Under the pieces are notes generated by a model. It had not been told where the DNA came from. It made no database searches and saw nothing but the letters and a program-made list of their open reading frames with translations. From Pomacea canaliculata (taxonomy: Eukaryota; Mollusca; Gastropoda; Architaenioglossa; Ampullariidae), in contig NC_037595.1 in NCBI RefSeq assembly GCF_003073045.1, positions 4,266,227 to 4,330,226 of the forward strand: 64,000 nt of DNA, in the 5' to 3' direction. Position numbers and translations under genes: made by a program. Shown here piece by piece: positions 28,019 to 40,986 of this stretch (position 1 is its first letter; each line of letters starts with the position of its first letter).

Positions 28019-28343
28019 CTTTAGCCTGGTAAACATCGCCTGGTAATGTAATGTGAAACACGGAGAGCTTGGCCACGTGATGAAATTCCGCCCTACAGAA
28101 GCATACTTATTATTACTGGTATACAAGAAGAGTGGGATAGGTCAAAACAAACGCTTCATGTCGCAGGCAATGAAGTAAATCAGTTAAAACAAGGCAAGAA
28201 AGCATTGCATTTATATCAACAAAGCCGTTAAGCTGTGACTACGTAGTGAGTTGTATACGCCACGAGCAAAACACAAAGTGAATGCTGGGACAGACCTTGG
28301 TGAAACTGGGCTAAGTAGGCAGGTATGGGAGCAAGGCACAACA

Positions 28344-31300
28344 TCACCCATACCTTAGCTCCTCCTGTCGCTGTTCCAACAAGGTCTGCACACGCACCGA
28401 CCCCGTATGGTGCGGGAGGCTACGACTCTGGAGCCAGTCCTGGTAACCTTCTTCGTTTCGGTTCAAGCGCTGCAGGCTCGAGCACAAGAAATAGAGTGCG
28501 CTCTCTTCCCCTGTTTTAAAATCCACAAAAGTTCGATGAAATAAATACATAACTTTTACATGTGTACATAAGAAGTACCAATACTAAATAAAATGTAAGT
28601 GGTTGTTCTGCAAGGGAAAAATACATAGCCTAGTATCCAAAACAGCTTTATTTGTTTCAGGGAAGTAACGGACCTCGCAGTTATAAGTAATCAATGACAC
28701 CTTCACAGAACAGCACTAACACTATCGCACACTTACACTCACCACACACAACACGACCCACGTACTGTCACAATTCACGCCGGAACACAGATTCGACGAC
28801 TCGAATACATATAAAACATTCATAAAAACATAAGTAACATGCCAAATGAGAAACAAAAATAGGTATTTGTATTTTTTGATAAATATTGGCTGGAACAATT
28901 ATACACCAGTTTAGAAGTTCCAGACTGTACCCATCACTGACAAATTAGAAAGTTTCCCCGTACGTGACAGCAATCGCATTATTATAAGATGATGCGTTGC
29001 GGGGGATCAAGACTTCAGTTGCACTGATATCTGACCTGGACACATCTGGACAGCTAGGCGGGAAAAGTGAAGTGCTTGGCGGTCCTCCTGTTGTCTGGAC
29101 AATGCGTCGGCCAGTTTGACGCAGATCGTACTGGTCATTTTGCTCCAGTCGTCACTTTGCGCAGAATCCACGCTGAGATGGCTTTCACGGTCGTCTGAAA
29201 TGAATGAGAGAATGACAACGATTGCGATTACGAAGAAGATGTTGGTGGTATCGGTGAAGAAGTAGTAGTATGAAAAAATGATGATGACGGTGACAACGAC
29301 GAATATTCTTTCAGCCGGAAAAAGTGTTATATTTTGTCAATTTTCACTTTTGACTACATGAAATATGTTTTTGGTCGGTTGACAGGCTGGACAGAGGTGC
29401 ATGGTATTTAGGTGCATTGACATTGTGTGTATGTGGAGACAGAGATAAATATACTTTTAAATGTAACGAACTTCCATATATTATTTTGCTGTTATTATTG
29501 ATATGTTCTGGTAGAAGGCCTAGGGCCTATTAAGCTTCTGACGGACGGCGAACACCCCTCTCCGCCATCTAGATCTCGTGTGTGTGTGTCGCTGGCATTA
29601 TGAATGGAGTGTGGTAGGTAAAGACAAACTGAACTAAAGATAAACGAAGGACGGCTCTTTCTTCTTTCCTGTTGCACACATGATTTTTCGAAGAGCGCGC
29701 GCCCGTTAGCTTCACATCAAGGCAGCACCCAGCTACGCATGCATGCCCCATACGCACGCTCACCCAAACACCCACGCATCACACCATTCAAAGGTGCGCG
29801 CACGGACACATTTGTAACAATGGAGCCAGCAGCACAACTGTGACACATTGTGCGATGATGATCAAGCACATCAAGCATTACTCGCATATTTATAAATGCA
29901 CGCAGCCACACTAGAAACTGGAAAAGTTGTTTTAATTCCTCCATGTTCTTTCCAGCTCACGCACCTAGTTGAATACAACATATCACGATATCTTATGTGA
30001 AATCTGCAGGTGTATGCTTGAGCGACAATCGGCTTGTGTTACAGCTGCAGGTGTGAGACCTGTATCTTCAATGCGTATCACGATTTTTTTTTTTTAAAAA
30101 GCATCCTCTTAGTTTCTGAAAAACCTGGTGTACGGACACAGTGGTACGAAACAAACCTGCTATGCAGATGACCTACTGCCATAGCGTAAGAGGCGTTGTA
30201 AAACAGCACGATAGTGTGCTGCCATAAATGCTGGGCCACCTAATTTTTTAACATTTGAGGAAAACAAAGACGGCACGAGGTGACTCATCATTACTCTGTC
30301 ACCTCTTATATGGAATGGAAGTACGTCAGTTGACAAAATGGAGGTTAGGCTAAAGGTGGATGTGTACAGGTAGCACCTCCCGTTATGGTAACATTCAACT
30401 GTGTATACAGATTCCTCTGTGTGTGTGTGTCCGCACGCGCCCACATATTGTATTTTTGTGCGTGTGTCTGTGCTTGCGTGGTTTGATGTTGCATCGCAAC
30501 AGGTTTGCATACACTGCACAAGCTGTTCTTTCGTCAACTATTTCTGAACCACCCGCCGGGATCAACCACAGATTAAAAATACACTTTATTTTTTCGCGCA
30601 AATCCAAAATGAGTCGGCACAGAGCGGGACATCTGAATACCAGCTTATGTTCGCGTGGTCTGTCGGCGAGAACTAGAATAACAACAGCAGCAGCAGCTAG
30701 TTAAAAGCCATTATCGCTGGAAAACATCCTTTCTGGCCCTCGATAGTATAGGATAAATGGTTTGTGTACACGGATGCTGCGTAGCCTAGAAAACACTGAA
30801 CAAACGATAAGATCTTTGGTGGCGATCTGTTGCTGACATGCGATACCTTCAGAACGGAGTATTCCAAGGTAACAAACTGCGTCGCCGAAATGTCAGCTAT
30901 GTAGCACGACTAGAGGGCGCTTTACTGTCCTCTTCGATATTGTCATAAGAGTGATGCTTCTTAATTAACTTTCGGTACACCAAAGTTCTCCCCTACTCCC
31001 CAGAAGAATCATGTGAAATGGGCAATTCAAAAGTAAACATAAACTGTATTATCCTCAGAATCTTTTGGTTACAAACTTTTTGCAGGTAATTACAGATGGA
31101 GGTACCCATTACTGACGAATAAATAGTAAACTGCTTATTTGTACCACCATTGAAGGTGGACAGAGTGCTTTATATTAACACCTATGCATAAATAAGGGTG
31201 CATCAGCACATATCTTAAGCAGGAATAAAATGCACTTTACAATCATTCACACACACAGTGTGCAGGAGACTGGAGCCACTAATGATCAGTCCTGTGAACA

Positions 31301-34300
31301 GGTGACATATACAGAAAGAGAAGCGCCAAACCCAAGATCCAAACTCACACACTCGGAATCTCTCTGTCATGGAGATGTCCTTTAACCACTGTGGCACCAA
31401 CTGCCTTTACTCCACCACCAACTGTCCCATAAGTGTGTGCATGTATGCACACCTGAACCCATGTGAGAAAGCAATGAATGCTTATACTACATTTCAGTTC
31501 TAGGAAGCTGCTGCATTAAATTTATCCCATTAAAGTTACATTAAATTAATGTGTTTACTGCATTAAACACAGCTCTTTCTGAAGTGGCTGCCACCAGTAG
31601 GAATGTTTATTACTGTTGTCATTACTGCCTTTATCAACAATAATGTTACTGGAAGACTGCTGCTACAAATGCTGCTATTAATGATGCATACGTTGATATT
31701 CATGCATCAATGACTTTTATTCAATGTCACCACATAATATCATTCTTAAATCACATCATTGTTTACTTGTGTGGAGGAATGTTTTGAGTAAGAAACAATA
31801 ATAAAGCTTCTTGCGTGCATGAGAAAGACACAGGTTAGGCATGGCTTTGTTTAAGATTCTAAGCAATAGGTCTCAAACATACATAAAATATTTTAAATAC
31901 ATATTTTATCTTTCTACCAAAAACATTCACATTTATTAGTGCTAAAACTATCTCATTTACTTGGCCTCAAATTAAAAAAGCTTAAAAAATTAAGTTAGGC
32001 ACAAGTCTCTGTGTGTAAAAGAAAAATGAAAAAAGAAAAGATATCCCTGAAAAAAAACCTTTGAGATGAAGAATTTCAAAAAAAAACAAACAACATAAAG
32101 CATGAAACAGAAACTTGCCTCCACTATCAGAGATCTGACGAGGTCGTTTGGGTTGTGGTGTCAAGGACTGGGTCAACGCAAAATCTGATCTGCAAATTTC
32201 TGCTGCTGCGTTTTTGGTAGCATGTGGATATTTCAGAAGTTGATCAATGGCCCTGCCCACAATGAGATGATTATCAAAGGCCTGGCTATTTAAAAAAAAG
32301 CCTTCTTCTTATCAATTATTCTTCAAAGTAATGTTATATTTCAACGTCAATACGCTTCTTTCCAGTCCAGAAACATGCCATAAATTGGCTTTGACAGCTC
32401 TTTAAACTCTGTTGTTTATCTGCCTCAATCCCATCCCCATGGTCCCAGCAAAAGAATGGAGGATTGATGAAAGAAAAAGGAGGGTAGTCAAGATGAAAAC
32501 AGAAACTGAAGGGAAAAATAAATTTTAATCATAGAAATATGCACACACATACAGAAAGAAACAGAGATCAGGGGAAGACAATAGTGATTTAAATTACGTT
32601 CTCCCTTAACAAAACGACATCCGCCACAAACAAGGATAGCTTGTCTAGATTAACTAATGTCCCTGATATGTCATCTGAGCAAGGAGGGGGAAATCTCCAC
32701 TGATGTTTACTGATCACACTTGAATCACAATATAGCATACTGATGATGGCTGCAGAGCATATGCTGTATTTGACATCAGTTGGTGGAGTCTAAAATCACC
32801 TCACTAGCTGGTGTGTGTGTAAGAGTGGAAATTAGTGGACTTAAGTTGGCTATTAAAGCTGCAAGGCTGTTTAGAGTATTTTGCCATAAGGCAGATTTTT
32901 AATTAGTTATGAGTAGTATGTAAAAAATATTCTGAAGCCAATATAGCAACTCTTAAAAGTATTCTTCCATCCAGTCAAGTTTCCAGGAAATGAGGAGGAA
33001 TTTAAATGAAGGTAAGATAACTCTCACCTTGTCAGATCCTGCACAGCAGCAGTCCAGTTCCCCAGCATGATCTCTGCATCTGCTCGACAAGCCAAGATCA
33101 GGGCAGAATTTTTCATTCTCTTCCATGCTAGTTGCTCTTGCTCTGTATCTTGTCTGTCTGCACTTAATCGCCTCTTGCGCTGGCAGCTTGTCCTTGTCTC
33201 CTGCCTTGCTTCCATGTCCTCCCTCTCCAGGAAAGAAATCACAGGAAAGTCTTCTTCACACATGTCAATGCCAGACATAAATCCACAGTCAAATGCTGTC
33301 AAAACCTTATTGCAAAGAAATAGGCATTCCTCATTTTTGTTGGCTAGCAAAAGATTCTTGGATGCTTCTTGACAGATTGTCAAAAAGTCTGGAAGATAGT
33401 CTGCACAAGAACTGTGGTGTCTCTTACTCTGAAACAAAATGGCAAAATGTATTCAAAGGAAATTTCAATAAACCATTGGATCTTCTGAATAAATAATGCT
33501 ACATATATCATTTACAAACAAGGAAAGAGTAAGATTTTACAGCACTCCGGCACAGACTGAAACTGTTGGGAGAAAACGATTTTTTTTTTGCATTATTACT
33601 CTAAATACTCCTATGTCTCACATAATTGAAAACATTTCTTCATTTGTACCTACCTCATACTTCTGTATGAGACCCATGTACCATTCAGATGCTTCACTGT
33701 GTCTGCAAGAGATAAAATGAGATTTTTATTGATAAATTGACATAAGTAGATCATACTGTACTAATAATGTGATCGTGGAATCTCAAAGATAAATTGTTAA
33801 TGTACCTGCTAAGCTCTGCTAGGCGGTTGCCAAAATTATAAAATGCCTGTTCTACACTCAGTTGACTGCTGTGAGTGACAGTGTCAAGCAACAGCTCCTC
33901 AAGCAGTGGCAAATAACAAAGTTGTTTGCCTCCATCCTTTTCTTCCTCCAAAGCCTGTCAACAGATATTTAAATGTGCTTTTCAGTAGTAAGAGATAAGT
34001 AAATTCTCACATTTTCCTTCAGAGGACATTGCACTATTTGTAGCAGAGAAATAAAAACCATTATGCTGCCTGTCACAAACGGGAAATCAATAAGCTGAAG
34101 CACCAAAACCTGTTTCTTAATTACCTCAACAGTTTCAATAATTAATGAGATAACAAATTTATTTCAGCTTACTTCACGTAAATGCTCATTTTAACATGCA
34201 GTTTTAAAAATCACCCTCTTTTGTATGGTAAGAGGCAAGGGTTGAATAAATGTTTAAATGAATAAATATATCATATTTAGGAAAGATGGTTGAAGAAACA

Positions 34301-37300
34301 AATAAAATCTCCTCAAAACAAATGAAAAAGGAAAGATATTTAAGTTTCAAGAAAAGCAAACAAAACGATGATTACCTTCATGTACAGGTGGAGGCACTCT
34401 ATTTCTGATTCTGTTTGTTGTAGTGTTTTATACTGCTGAGAAATGGCATACAGGGCAGCAATGTCATTGGGATTGACTTTAAGTGAATGATGCAGTGTCT
34501 TCGCAGCTAAATGGTGAAAGCCCTACAGTGATGGGAAAATTTGGAAGGTGTTATTTCACTGTTTTGAAAGAACTGCTTCTTTAAAGAAGTTTTTGTAAGC
34601 TTGATTTTTGAAATGTCAAAGAACATAACTTATAACCAGAGTACAAAAACTAGAAAAATTTTAAGACAATAAACAGCAATGGATAAAATGTAAACACATG
34701 TGCAAATTAAACAGATTAAACAAACATAAAAAAGGCTTTTTCTAAAAGGGTCCTTTAGAAAACATTCTATTGAGAAGGTAAAAAAAAAAAAATGACATAA
34801 ATATAATTTTATTAAATATAAAGTACAACATACAATGAAAAAAATAGTCGGACCTCGATAAGTCAAACTCAAAGGGACCCAAAAAAAATTCGACTTAACG
34901 GAGTTTTCGAGTTAGGGAAAACGGCGTACTAGGTGCAGGTATTTGGCCAGGAACTAACAATTAATTCGATGTAGGGAGGTTTTCAACTTAGGGAAGGTCG
35001 ACTTATCGAAGGTCCGACTGTAATCACAATTTTAACAAAAAAAAACATAAGATGTCAAAAACTGAATCAGAAGCAATGGTATTAAATAAGGCAAACATAA
35101 AAGTAAGCATAAAATTAATGTCGCAATTTATAACATAGAAGAAAAAATGAATCATAAATTCTAACACAATACATACAAATATGGTCAATACACACAATAA
35201 CAAAATATATTGTTTATAAAGTTATACGATACAATATTTCCAGATTTTCAAACTCACTTTTCATTATCTCACCTGTCTTGAGTAGCATTCTGCCAAGAGT
35301 CTGTAAGCGATGGACTCCACAAGGATACTTGTGCAAGCTGTGAAATCCTCAAGAAATTTGTGTAAATAATCAATAGCTTCCAGGCAGTGACCACTCTCCA
35401 GTAAAGAATGAGCTGCCACAGAAATACTGAAAAACATGCCTTTCTGCCCTTTACAATTATGCTAACTACTTCACAGAATTGTGTGTGCACCTACACACAT
35501 TCAGATGAAATATGTGCATCATAATCAAACATAAAATGTTTAATAACAGGAGGGATATGAGTTAATATGTGCATAAACATGAGAGAAGCATATGGATGAG
35601 AGCAACTGAAAAAGGCAGAGGGATGTGGATGGACACACAAACATTAAACAAAATGCACGCAACCCAGAATTTTAAGAAGAAACAGTACAGATCATCATTT
35701 AAACCCAACTGGCTATTTAACTCACCATTACGTACAAGCAGTTCCAAAATCAGCACCAGTAAATTAACAATACTCTGACAAATTAAATGGACATGGGTAT
35801 CAGCTGCACTTTACCAGGCTAAGACTGAAGAAAGAGGCCTCCATAAACGATATTTAACACCAGATATTTGATGCTTGCAGGCCTTCCAGTCTTTCTGCTG
35901 AAATGCTAGCAATGCTGCCACCAGACTGGCAAAACTATTAATGCTAGGTAAGAATCCATCTTCAAGAATATCACCAGCATCATTCTGCTCTATTAATAGA
36001 TTCAGCTGGGGAGACATGATGACAACATAGCCATGCTTCATTACAACCTGCAAATAAATGAAACACATTTTTGAGACAAATTTGAAATGTTATGTATTAA
36101 GATGTGGATCATACATTGTCAAAAGAGTTTTTCATCTTTTAAAATAAACATTATAAAAAAAATACCTTCAAAAACAAAACCTGATACCAAAATTTTGTTT
36201 GTGGCAATGTTCTTCACATATAATATAGTTTTTGATGTTCTAGGGTAGTTACTGATTAACTGTTTTCACATTCAGTTTTAAAACATTGAAAATTGAATGC
36301 CCTGAGAACCTTCTTATTAGATCTGTCCAAATGGAGTATGGTGGATGACAATCCATCAGCAGGTACTAACTGCTTGGTTGCTAATGACATTAAACCACAG
36401 AGACATAGATGTAGTTGTATTTGCTGAAACAGCTCCTGACCTGGGATGAAAAACAAATAAACAAACATGTCAACACAAAAAGGGTAGTGTGTTTGTATAT
36501 GCGTGTGCCTGATTATTCTTTATTTTGTTTTGTCTCTTTCATCATCAAGTCATATTCCGAGTGCAAAGCCACTTGGCCAATAAACAAATTCTTATTCTTA
36601 AAACTTAAAGATGACTTATCTGCCTCGAGCAAAATATCTTTGTGAAGTTTGCCATTACAAGCATATCGTACAATTTTAATACAAATTCTGTTTTAACAGA
36701 AGCATAATGCCACTGCATTTTCGAGTACATTTTTAAAAGATAGTTAAGTATATGGTAAATATTGTTGGTGCTTAAAGTAAGCACGACCATCAGATGAAAT
36801 ACTGCACCACATAAATATCTTCATTATAATAACAGTAATACTTTTCACTCCAAGCCTATTAAATACAGAGTAATGCACAAAATGCATAAGATGTAAAATA
36901 TTGACACCTTGAAGATATCTGTTACAAAAAAAATTAAAAAAAATAATAAAACCTTCACTTTGCTAGGCTTGAACTGACATTGCAAATAGGCAAGGAATGC
37001 TTACTATTATAAGATTGTAAAAATCCAGCAAATTCCAGCAATACACTGAACAAATGATTAAGACAGTTAGTTTTCTTAGAAGACCAGTTTGCAACTCTGA
37101 GTAAAATCCAAGAAGGCGTCCCACTGCAATGAAAACATTAATTTGTTAGTTGGCTTAATCCCAAATTAATTGTAATTTTAGCATTATGATCCTATCCTGA
37201 CTGTATTAAAAAAAGTTATCAGACAGAATTTATGTATCTAGATCTAAAAGCTTACTTTTAAGCATTGGTTTAATACCTTTCAAAGCCTAATATAGGATGC

Positions 37301-39501
37301 TAATCACAGATCACATATTTGCTCCCTGTATTATCAAACAAACCATAAACAGAAACTATCTCCTAGCTAACAAGCGTAAAAATCAATGTACATGATGTTA
37401 CAGCAAAGCCTGCAAACCATTAAAGTTTTAATGCATTGCATCTCGAAATTAACTGCATAGTTCTGACTACTACATTATAACTACAGCCAATAGCTGTGTC
37501 AAGCACATCACAACGTGCAGCTTTTACTGCACTTTCTATGTATTTATTTTTTACATCAAACAATTTTACCAAATTAGCTCTTAAAAAGTATACACCAAAA
37601 GGTGTAGTCCATGCAAAATATAAACACCTCTATTTAATGAATGCAGGATACTTTGCACCAAACTTGATGGCATTTCTGGAGTGTTTTTAAGCATGTAAGC
37701 TTTTACCAGCTGAGAATATCCAAAGTTGTACAGAATAACAAGCTCTGCCTCCAAGCTTGATAAAGATGGTGGGAGACCTGGAAGAGTGAGAACATAGCAC
37801 AGTTTTTGGGAACAAATGATTCTGCAAGAAAAACTGCTGAGAAAATGTATCAGAGCAATGCAGTACAATTTAATTTAATGAAGACAGTACAATTTGGGGG
37901 CCAGTTGATTTGACCATTTGCATATTAGACCACAGCTTGAGTCGAATTCAACCACATTCCATAGTTGATTTGACCACATCATCATTTGTGTGATAATCCT
38001 GCCATAAAATAAGTGAATATTTATGTACTCTCCTTTAGCATACTTGGTTGACCTGCACACACTGATCTTGTTCTTTCATCATTTATTTGTGCTATATATG
38101 TGTGTCTCATGGAGATGCTGCCTCGAAGAAATTTGGTTTGATGAATTTTTTTGTTCAAAACTATATTCTAAAAAGGCTTGCACAACACACTCTGCTAGAA
38201 AGTAGCCAGAGAATATCTTCATATGTCAATGTGAAATAGCTTCTAATCCATCTAAGTCTCCACAAACTCATGTGGCTCATTTGACTAACAATTAGAGACT
38301 GTGTAGTTTTACAAACCATTAGAAGTTGCACTAAACAGGCCCACTTTATGGCCATGAGCCATATATATGGCAGTACCTTGCCAATTGCTCTTTAAATGCA
38401 TATATTAAACTAAGCAAGGAATGCACTTATTTAAATAGGTACCCATGTACCATATTACTTTGAAAAGCATCCATTTTTCAGTCGATAATATTGGAAGCTG
38501 ACCTACATCATGTGACTAATTAATATTTAAAAATAGTAGTTTCATTTTGCTTACAAACAAAGGGCAACAAATGTTTCACTATACTGAATAGTAACTTCGA
38601 AGTTAGATCTATACTCAGTGGTCGAATTCACCAAGGCCAGCGGTCGAACTGACTTAGGGTTGTGGTTGAATCAACTAAGGCTAAAGGTTTAGGACAAATT
38701 GACTTGTGCATATAGCAGAATGGACTGATAGTTGAATCGACCAGTGACTTACAATTTAATATGAAGCTACAATTCATTCAGGGATTAAAACACACTGCCC
38801 TTGTGAACTGAAGGATAAAATCATGGGTGTTTTTTTTTTTTTTTAAATTGAACTGTGTTCTTACTTCTAAGTTTTTCAAGAAGCTTTTCAAGTTGCACAC
38901 AAAATCTTTCAAGTGCTATGAGAATATTATTGGAGTCTTCATCACTTTGCCCGCAGCTGCTTGCTTTCTGGAAACAGAGTTTACAGTGATTAATCCCTTT
39001 TACAAATCTTTGCAAACATTTCACTCAAAGTCAACTATGAGTAACAAGATGATACGAATCTGTATCAATTTTACATTACTCTTAAAGGTTTACTCTATCG
39101 TCTGTTCCTTTCCTTATCTTTCATAAACTTACAAGTTTCTTTCAATTTAGATACGTATATAGTAAAAAGGTGCACAAATCTGACGGAAATAGTTGGTTTA
39201 TTATGATGTAGTTTTCATAGGGAATACTTTTATACCCAAGCAACCCTTATGCCAGTCCCTACCGACAGAAATGTGCAGACGACAGATATGGTTTCCGCAC
39301 GTAACTTGTCCAAGAATCCGAAGTCATTACCAAGTATTACTTCTTCCAGACTAGACAAGCAGGATTCAAATTTTCCCTCTATAAAGTTTTTCAACACTGC
39401 TGTGAGCTTTTCAGGTACTATGAAAGTCATCTTTAACAGTTCGTGGATGCTTTGGCTAAAAGTTTCTAAACTCCCTCTCTGTTGACCCCATCTAACGTTA
39501 G
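28344..39501 (-). CDS. FANCG: Fanconi anaemia group G protein (FANCG/XRCC9), 14 exons
   Basis: FANCG is a TPR-repeat scaffold of the nuclear Fanconi core complex, which ubiquitinates FANCD2-FANCI at DNA interstrand crosslinks. Minus-strand exons, in transcript order: 39263-39501, 38865-38967, 37628-37777, 37005-37123, 36310-36440, 35815-36047, 35273-35426, 34376-34522, 33806-33954, 33654-33702, 33028-33428, 32119-32252, 29036-29194, 28344-28510 (stop TGA). Intron phases agree except at exon 4. The exon chain aligns with vertebrate FANCG as I remember it: TPR-like helices in exons 6-9 (LLAECYSRQ, then LYAISQQYKTLQQTESEIE) and a C-terminal VQMCPG block shared with human FANCG. Human FANCG also has 14 exons. 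The protein stops about 35 residues short of the human C-terminus. Exon 12 uses a GC donor. No in-frame ATG opens exon 1: an ATG after a good acceptor (AACGTTAG) at 39491 is one base out of frame across a G4 run, so the start is uncertain. Exon 4 needs one extra base at 37071-37074. Confidence 0.9.
29195..32118 (-). other. GC-AG intron 12 of FANCG
   Basis: The donor is GTGGAG/GCAAGT and the acceptor ATTTCAG before ACGACC, joining phase 1 to phase 1 between two exons that align to neighbouring parts of FANCG. It is the longest intron of the gene (2.9 kb) and carries a SINE. Confidence 0.75.
31145..31402 (-). repeat. tRNA-derived SINE in FANCG intron 12
   Basis: On the minus strand the head reads GTGGTTAAAGGACATCTCC (A-box region) and then GAGTTTGGATCTTGGGTTTG, a worn B box. 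The body follows, ending in ATAAAGCACTCTGTCC. The head resembles tRNA-derived molluscan SINEs from memory. It lies in the 2.9-kb intron 29195-32118. Confidence 0.5.
34847..35020. mobile_element. pogo/Tigger-like MITE in FANCG intron 7
   Basis: The 174-base element starts GTCGGACCTCGATAAGTC and ends GACTTATCGAAGGTCCGAC followed by TG. The inverted termini match over about 18 bases with one bulge, and TA flanks both sides (34845-34846 and 35021-35022). Inner words TTCGACTTAACGG and TTCGAGTTAGGG are typical of the family. No ORF. Confidence 0.75.
37885..37985. repeat. Degenerate TTGATTTGACC-word repeat in FANCG intron 2
   Basis: CAGTTGATTTGACCA occurs, then GTCGAATTCAACCACA, then TAGTTGATTTGACCACA, with irregular spacers. 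It has the same quasi-repetitive style as 38615-38760 and 53518-53656. Confidence 0.45.
38615..38760. repeat. Degenerate GTCGAATT-word repeat in FANCG intron 2
   Basis: Words such as GGTCGAATTCACC, GGTCGAACTGAC, GGTTGAATCAAC and AGTTGAATCGACC alternate with short changing spacers over about 140 bases. It is noncoding. Confidence 0.45.
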
Positions 39502-39690
39502 AAAACAAGAAGTGAAATATCACTCCTTTCGTAAAACGCTCTCAAAGGTTGTGTTAATAATAGTATACAAGGTAAATTATTATAAAAATTATTTAGTAAT
39601 GTGTAAATGCGGCCAGTTTATGTATGCTTTTTGTAAATGACTTAAGCGCAGAAGTCACAGGGAGGCTACTCTTAAGAAACTTACCACAAA
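39502..39690. promoter_or_regulatory. Probable bidirectional promoter, FANCG/LSM10
   Basis: Only about 190 bases separate the first exon of FANCG (minus) from the ATG of LSM10 (plus), so both transcription starts must lie here or within the first exons. The stretch is AT-rich, with TATAAAAATT near 39580 but no clear paired TATA or initiator. The promoter role is inferred from gene orientation and spacing. Confidence 0.5.
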
Positions 39691-40982
39691 ATGACTAGCT
39701 CGAGAGAAAAGTTTTTCTACACGAGGACTCTGTGCTGTCTTTTAAAATCGCTAGAAGGCGTTGAGACGGAAATAGAGCTTAGAAATGATTCATCTGTTAA
39801 AGGGATTATTGAGACTGTTTCGTCTGCAATGAGTGTTACCATGCGGAATTGTGTGCTGACATTTGGCGACCGACGAAAATTTTTTCAAAATCTTTTTATC
39901 CAAGGAAGAAAAATTCGTATGGTCTTTGTGCCTGACGACATAAACATGATACAAGCTATGCAGCAGACGATAAGTAGATTTAATGTACAGTTTCAAGGAC
40001 GTAAAGAGTTTCTGAAACCACGGAGGCAAGGTAGAAGCCGGGGATCAAGCAGAGGACGGGGTGGTGTATTTTGTGGTAAGTTAAGTGGCACTCATCACAC
40101 CTTTGTTGCTGGAAATGCTGATGTGAATGCGCAAATCTATGGTTTGAAAGACATAAACACATTGACTGGTGCTTCTGACATGCACAAAGGATGTGTTTCA
40201 GCTTCACAACTTAATACAAATGACGGTGCTGCAGAGCAGCGAGGCAAAGATTCAGAAGCAATCAAGTCAAAAAGCGATAGTAATATTCAGGATATTTTAA
40301 AACAGATGGCGTATAATACTACAGAGCCAGAGCAAGAACAAACTTTACATTCAGGTGTGAGAGAGGTTTATCTCAAACAACTTGCATCTGCCTCAGGTGA
40401 GCAGCCACGCCATGCAGAAACTATCCGAGCAGCTGTCCACCAACCATATATGTCTCCTCAAAGCAGAAAAGCTGATCAATCATTTTCATTAAAACTACAA
40501 GATACTAGAGACAGCCAGTTTGGTAGGCATTCCAGCCATAAGTCTTCTGTTCCACTATCTTCTCAAGAATGCTCAACTGAAAACACAAACATTCCTCAAG
40601 ACACTATTATTCTCCTGAAGTGGACATTAAACAATCAAGAATAGACAGGAGAGAGACCACAGGTCACCACAAAGCCATTTCATCCAGAGAGGATATGTAT
40701 CCTCCCCAACAAAAGAGCAGACCTAAGTATGATGTGCAAACTAACAGAAGTGGTGATGGAGAGAAGCTGACCTCTAGATATGACCAGTCTGGGAGCCAAG
40801 AATCAAGAAGCCAGGGTGATCATTCTAGAAAACATTTCTCTAATGACAGACCTAAAGACAAGACCAGAAGAGATGATTCAGAGGAGCGCCAGCAGCATAC
40901 AAAGGGTAGGACATCGGTGAGAGTACGGGCACCCACAAGACATGATCATTATTCAAGATCTTACTCAAAAGATGAACATTGA
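39691..40982 (+). CDS. LSM10: U7 snRNA-associated Sm-like protein LSm10, with long RG/SR-rich tail (frame break at about 40,580)
   Basis: LSm10 replaces SmD1 in the U7 snRNP ring that processes histone pre-mRNA 3' ends. Residues about 10-95 form the Sm fold: the Sm1 strand region LLKSLEGVETEIELRNDS, then the Sm2 signature IQGRKIRMVFVPDDINM, which resembles the GRNVRYVHIPDDVN of human LSm10. The start ATG is preceded by ACAAA and the Sm fold begins nearby. Unlike human LSm10 (about 123 residues), the protein goes on through an RG/RGG patch (RRQGRSRGSSRGRGG, residues about 110-125) into a long polar tail. The first frame stops at 40644; an overlapping frame, open from 40581 to a TGA at 40982, has the same Ser/Arg/Asp/His-rich character and looks like the true tail. 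A missing A in the A4 run at 40580-40583 would join them; an intron at 40397-40620 (CAG/GTGAGC donor, CTGAAG acceptor) also fits in phase. Full length would be about 430 residues. Confidence 0.85.
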
Positions 40983-40986
40983 CTGA

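Noticed and set aside
36605..36790. 61-codon minus-strand ORF between FANCG exons 4 and 5
   Set aside because: It has no acceptor/donor pair in the right phase, and the neighbouring exons join without it.
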